The notes under the pieces: model-generated
What the model was told of the DNA's origin: nothing
The model's database searches: none
The model's input: the letters and a program-made list of their open reading frames with translations, nothing else
Position numbers and translations under genes: made by a program
Source: DASVRZ01 sp038230215
Lineage (GTDB): Bacteria > Verrucomicrobiota > Verrucomicrobiia > Chthoniobacterales > DASVRZ01
DNA length: 64,000 nt
Reading direction: 5' to 3'
NCBI GenBank assembly: GCA_038230215.1
Contig: JBBRNR010000007.1
Span: 62,001-126,000 of the forward strand
In this document: in pieces, positions 60,997-64,000 of the stretch
Layout of the letters: every line of letters starts with the position of its first letter
Position numbering within the stretch: position 1 is the first letter of the stretch

Positions 60997-61493
60997 AGCA
61001 ATGCGAGCGTCTGCAACTCGCACGGGCCGATTTTCAATTCACCGTTCGATAAAATCCGCGCACGCAAACCGCCAAAACCCTCCAACGCCTCTTTGGCTCC
61101 GTCGCCGATCACGCGGTTCATCCAATGGCAGGGCCGGGCTTCTTCCGTGCCTGCAAACCAGATTCCCTGCATCTGAAACTCGACACCGATCAGCGAGTTT
61201 AAATCCAGTCCGATCGTAATGACGTTGCGGCGAAAGACCGCCGGAGTCAGATGGCTATGGGGAAATATTTCCTGGATTCGCTGAAACGTTTCCCAAGCAA
61301 AAAACGTGATCTGCCCCTTATAATCCGGCTTGTGATCGAAATATCGGTCGCCCACGATCCCGCTGCCGCTGCGGCACTCCACCAGCGCGGAATCATCCAT
61401 CGGAAATTCATCCGGCTCGCGTCCCTGATGCCCTACAAAATTATGCGCTCGCGAAATGAAGATGTGCTTGATGGCCAGACTTTCACTATTCAT
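60993..61493 (-). CDS. MOSC-domain protein
   Basis: 166 residues from the ATG at 61493; the longer frame to 61595 runs into mobA and is not likely. MOSC pattern: 'HIFISRAHNFVGHQG', 'GSGIVGDRYFDHKPDYKGQITFFAWE', 'VFRRNVITIGLDLNSLIGVEFQMQGIWFAGTEEARPCHWM' with the conserved Cys near residue 120. MOSC domains handle molybdenum cofactor or carry sulfur. Divergent from mobA with only 10 bp between, supporting a molybdenum-related role. Confidence 0.85.
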   Translation of the reverse strand: MNSESLAIKHIFISRAHNFVGHQGREPDEFPMDDSALVECRSGSGIVGDRYFDHKPDYKGQITFFAWETFQRIQEIFPHSHLTPAVFRRNVITIGLDLNSLIGVEFQMQGIWFAGTEEARPCHWMNRVIGDGAKEALEGFGGLRARILSNGELKIGPCELQTLALL

Positions 61494-61503
61494 GAGAGTT
61501 AGT

Positions 61504-62091
61504 ATGGAGGAACCCCGCACAAATGTCGATGGATCGGCTCCCTTTTCCGCTGCGTTGCTGGCTGGCGGCAAATCCACTCGCATGGGATTCGACAAGGCGA
61601 CTTTGCAGATCGATGGCGAGCCACTCTGGCAGCGTCAGATAAAAATTCTTCAGGCCATCGGCGCAGCCGAAATCCTCATATCAGGCCCCACCGCCGGACC
61701 GTGGCAGGGGAGTAACATCACGGTGTTAGAAGATGTCGCTCCCGAACTCGGGCCGATGGGGGCACTGGCCGGCATTCTGGAAAAAATCTCGACGGAAAAT
61801 GTGCTATTACTAGCAGTGGACATGCCAGTCATGACCGTGCATTTTCTCAGACGATTGCTGGCGTATGGCGGAGCCGTAACTCCTGAGAATGGCGAATACT
61901 ACGAGCCGCTCGCCGCGGTTTACTCCAAGTCGAGTCTGAGTCTGCTCCGCTCATTTCTCGACCGGGGCCAGCTCAGCCTTCAGGTATTTCTTCGTGAGTC
62001 CGTTGCGCGGGGAACCATGAAAGTCCACTGTGTTAGTTCCGGTGAGCAAGCTTTCTTTGCAAACCTAAACGAGCCACCGTTTCCAGGGTGA
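61504..62091 (+). CDS. mobA: Molybdenum cofactor guanylyltransferase
   Basis: 195 residues from the ATG at 61504. Nucleotidyltransferase motif 'ALLAGGKSTRMGFDKATLQIDGEPL' (about 18-42), 'LLAVDMPVMT' (metal-binding Asp) and the terminal 'FFANLNEPPFPG', equivalent to the FxNxNTPEDL end. Attaches GMP to molybdopterin to form the bis-MGD cofactor used by the nitrate reductase encoded opposite. Its 3' end overlaps that gene's 3' end by 59 bp. Confidence 0.93.
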   Translation: MEEPRTNVDGSAPFSAALLAGGKSTRMGFDKATLQIDGEPLWQRQIKILQAIGAAEILISGPTAGPWQGSNITVLEDVAPELGPMGALAGILEKISTENVLLLAVDMPVMTVHFLRRLLAYGGAVTPENGEYYEPLAAVYSKSSLSLLRSFLDRGQLSLQVFLRESVARGTMKVHCVSSGEQAFFANLNEPPFPG

Positions 62092-64000
62092 CGGCGCAAT
62101 ATTTGTAAGAAGGCTGATGCGAGTAAGGGTCGAATGCTGGAAATGTTAGCTGATTCAACTCCGGATAATGCATGGGAATAAAGATCTGCCCCGGTCTAAC
62201 AGTGGAGGTGATGTAAGCCGTGGCCGAGATTTTTCCACGACGGGATCGAATGAATATCTGAGTGTTGGCCTTGATTTTAAGTCGTTCTGCGTCGGACGGA
62301 TTGACCTCGACGTAAATGTTAGCTGGATAAAGTTTCCGCAGGATGTCGGACTTGCCTGTGCGCGTCTGCGTGTGCCATTGCGCGGAGGTGCCGCGGCCCG
62401 TCAGGAGCACCAACGGAAACTCCGCATCCAGCGGCTCCGCCACTGGGCGGGTAGGCTCAAAAATAAATCGCGCCCGACCATCGGAATGATAGTATTTACC
62501 GTCTTCAAAAAGCCGCCGCTCCACTTGTGGAAGTGGTTCGCTGCCCTGCGCGAAAGGCCATTGGATTCCGCCGCAGTCGTCGATCATTTGATAGTCGCGA
62601 ATGCCGCTGATATCGCACGGTTGATCCCGGCTCAATTCCTTCATAATCTGAAAAGCCGCCTCGGGCGACGTCCATTTCTGAAACATTTCCCCGCACCCCC
62701 AGCGCTGCGCGATCAGCCGAAAAATATTAAAGTCCGACAATGCCAGACCCGGGGCGCGTGAGACCTTTTTCATCAGCCCGAACCGGCGCTCGGAGTTGAT
62801 CAAAGTCCCCTCCTTTTCGCCCCAGCCGGCGGCAGGCAAAACAAGGTCCGCCGTTTTAGCAGTTTCCGTGTTGCCATACATGTCCTGCACGACCAAAAAT
62901 TCCAGCTTGGCCAACGTAGTCCGAGCCCAGGATTGGTTGATCCACGAATGGGCCGTGTTAGTTGCCACAATCCACAAGCCCTTGATGCGCCCGGATTCGA
63001 TGCCAGCCAGAATCTGATCGTATGGCAGGGAGTTTTTGTTAGGAATACTAGCATCCTCGATGTTCAGGATGGACGCGATTTTTTTGCGGTGCACCGGATT
63101 GAGAAAATCGTGACCGCCCAGCATGTTAGTTGTGTTGCTGAAGAGTCGCGATCCCATCGCGTTGCACTGGCCGGTGATGGAGTTGGCTCCGGTGCCGGGA
63201 CGGCCCATGTTTCCCGTCATCAGAGCGATATTAATAATCGCTTGTGCGGTGCGAGTCGCCTCGTGACTTTGATTGACGCCCATTGTCCACCAGAGTGACA
63301 CGCGCTGGCCTTGTCCGATCGTTTTCGCGCATCGTTCGATGGCTTCGATTGTTAACCCGGTGACGTTCGCCACCCTCGCGGTATCGAAGGTCTGCAGGAA
63401 CTCGGCAAAGGCTGGGTAGTTAGTCGTATGGTTCCCAATATAATCCAAGTCCACCCAGTTTTTACTAACTAAAATGTATGCAATGCCGTAGAGAAGCGTG
63501 AGGTCGCTTTTCGGCTGCAAGGCTAGGTGTTGAGTGGCGGCCATCGCCGTCTCTGTCGTTCGCGGATCGAGCACAATGATTTCCGGATGATGGGAGTTAG
63601 ACATCACTCTCTGCCACATGATCGGATGCGCGATGCAGGGATTTGCCCCGATGAAAACTAACACATCGCTTTGTTCAAAATCGGCGTAGGTGAATGGCGG
63701 CGCATCGAAGCCGAACGATTCCTTGTAAGCCGTTGCCGCTGTGGACATGCACTGCCGGGTATTGCCATCGCCGTGAATGAGGCCCATGCCAAATTTCCCA
63801 AGCGCACCGAGGAAAGCGAGTTCCTCACAAGGTATTTGTCCAGTTCCCAGCCAGGCGACGGACTCTCGTCCATGCTCTGTTAGTATCGACTGGAAGCGGG
63901 AGCAAAAAACATCCAGCGCCTGATCCCAACTCACGGGCTCCAGACGTCCCGTTGCCGGATTCTTCAGTAGCGGGGAGGTCGCGCGATCCGGCGAGTGCAA
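62033..64000 (-). CDS. nasA: Assimilatory nitrate reductase catalytic subunit (partial)
   Basis: At least 655 residues; the N-terminal part, including the expected 4Fe-4S cysteines, lies beyond the window end. Molybdopterin oxidoreductase: 'GTGQIPCEELAFLGALGKFGMGLIHGDGNTRQCMSTAATAYK' with the molybdenum-ligand Cys in NTRQCMS, 'DVLVFIGANPCIAHPI', 'LTGNMGRPGTGANSITGQCNAMG' and the C-terminal MGD-binding domain ('TGRGTSAQWHTQTRTGKSDIL'). It reduces nitrate to nitrite in the cytoplasm. Next to mobA and MOSC. Family (Nas/Nap type) is clear; assimilatory assignment comes from the IPCEEL and NTRQCMS style. Confidence 0.9.
   Translation of the reverse strand: MHSPDRATSPLLKNPATGRLEPVSWDQALDVFCSRFQSILTEHGRESVAWLGTGQIPCEELAFLGALGKFGMGLIHGDGNTRQCMSTAATAYKESFGFDAPPFTYADFEQSDVLVFIGANPCIAHPIMWQRVMSNSHHPEIIVLDPRTTETAMAATQHLALQPKSDLTLLYGIAYILVSKNWVDLDYIGNHTTNYPAFAEFLQTFDTARVANVTGLTIEAIERCAKTIGQGQRVSLWWTMGVNQSHEATRTAQAIINIALMTGNMGRPGTGANSITGQCNAMGSRLFSNTTNMLGGHDFLNPVHRKKIASILNIEDASIPNKNSLPYDQILAGIESGRIKGLWIVATNTAHSWINQSWARTTLAKLEFLVVQDMYGNTETAKTADLVLPAAGWGEKEGTLINSERRFGLMKKVSRAPGLALSDFNIFRLIAQRWGCGEMFQKWTSPEAAFQIMKELSRDQPCDISGIRDYQMIDDCGGIQWPFAQGSEPLPQVERRLFEDGKYYHSDGRARFIFEPTRPVAEPLDAEFPLVLLTGRGTSAQWHTQTRTGKSDILRKLYPANIYVEVNPSDAERLKIKANTQIFIRSRRGKISATAYITSTVRPGQIFIPMHYPELNQLTFPAFDPYSHQPSYKYCAVTLETVARLGLQRKLAHRN

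Overview
The window looks like a piece of a chromosome from a free-living Gram-negative bacterium, most plausibly a verrucomicrobium. This is inferred from gene content and protein style: actinobacterial-type glycogen synthase, Obg, ClpB, LolC/E, HTTM and GT-C membrane proteins, a FGE/SUMF1-fold protein, and CACGGAG-type hairpin repeats. There is no rRNA gene to settle the phylum. Host genes are GC-rich, tightly packed in ATGA/GTGA-coupled operons, and mostly lack a clear Shine-Dalgarno sequence.

Positions 1-13.6 kb are core and glycan genes: a TPR protein, a DUF423 membrane protein, glycosyltransferases, a radical SAM/SPASM protein, glycogen synthase, Obg, a sulfate-assimilation operon (cysH-cysD-cysN), clpB and tRNA-Leu(UAA).

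Positions 13.7-29.3 kb form an accessory island that begins exactly at the 3' end of tRNA-Leu. It holds a repeat-rich junction, a phage tail remnant with a tape-measure protein, several small unknown genes and HTH regulators, a DUF4411/PIN plus HTH-ImmA toxin-antitoxin pair, and hsdR-hsdS of a type I restriction system with no hsdM. No integrase and no right-hand copy of the tRNA end are visible.

Positions 29.3-52.2 kb return to host genes: RluA-type pseudouridine synthase, a PBP5-type carboxypeptidase, an acyltransferase, a glycosyltransferase and a CobA-HemD fusion. Next comes a compact chaperone operon (GrpE-like, lidless Hsp70, helical plus FGE-fold protein), which is my best candidate for an undescribed system. 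A large envelope-glycan block follows, with glutaredoxin-like and HTTM genes, two GT39 proteins around an MBOAT/SGNH O-acetylation pair, and a GT-C, GT-C-GtrA fusion and GT2 operon.

Positions 52.2-64 kb hold 6-phosphogluconolactonase, a hicBA toxin-antitoxin module flanked by ribbon-helix-helix antitoxin pieces, small unknown genes, a 17-unit 21-nt degenerate tandem array, a REP-like hairpin, a LolC/E permease, an iron-uptake operon (feoA-feoA-feoB) with a perfect palindromic operator, D-lactate dehydrogenase, a MOSC protein, mobA, and an assimilatory nitrate reductase that runs off the window. The metabolic theme across the window is sulfate and nitrate assimilation (CysHDN, siroheme-type CobA-HemD, MobA, NasA) plus extensive cell-surface glycan synthesis.
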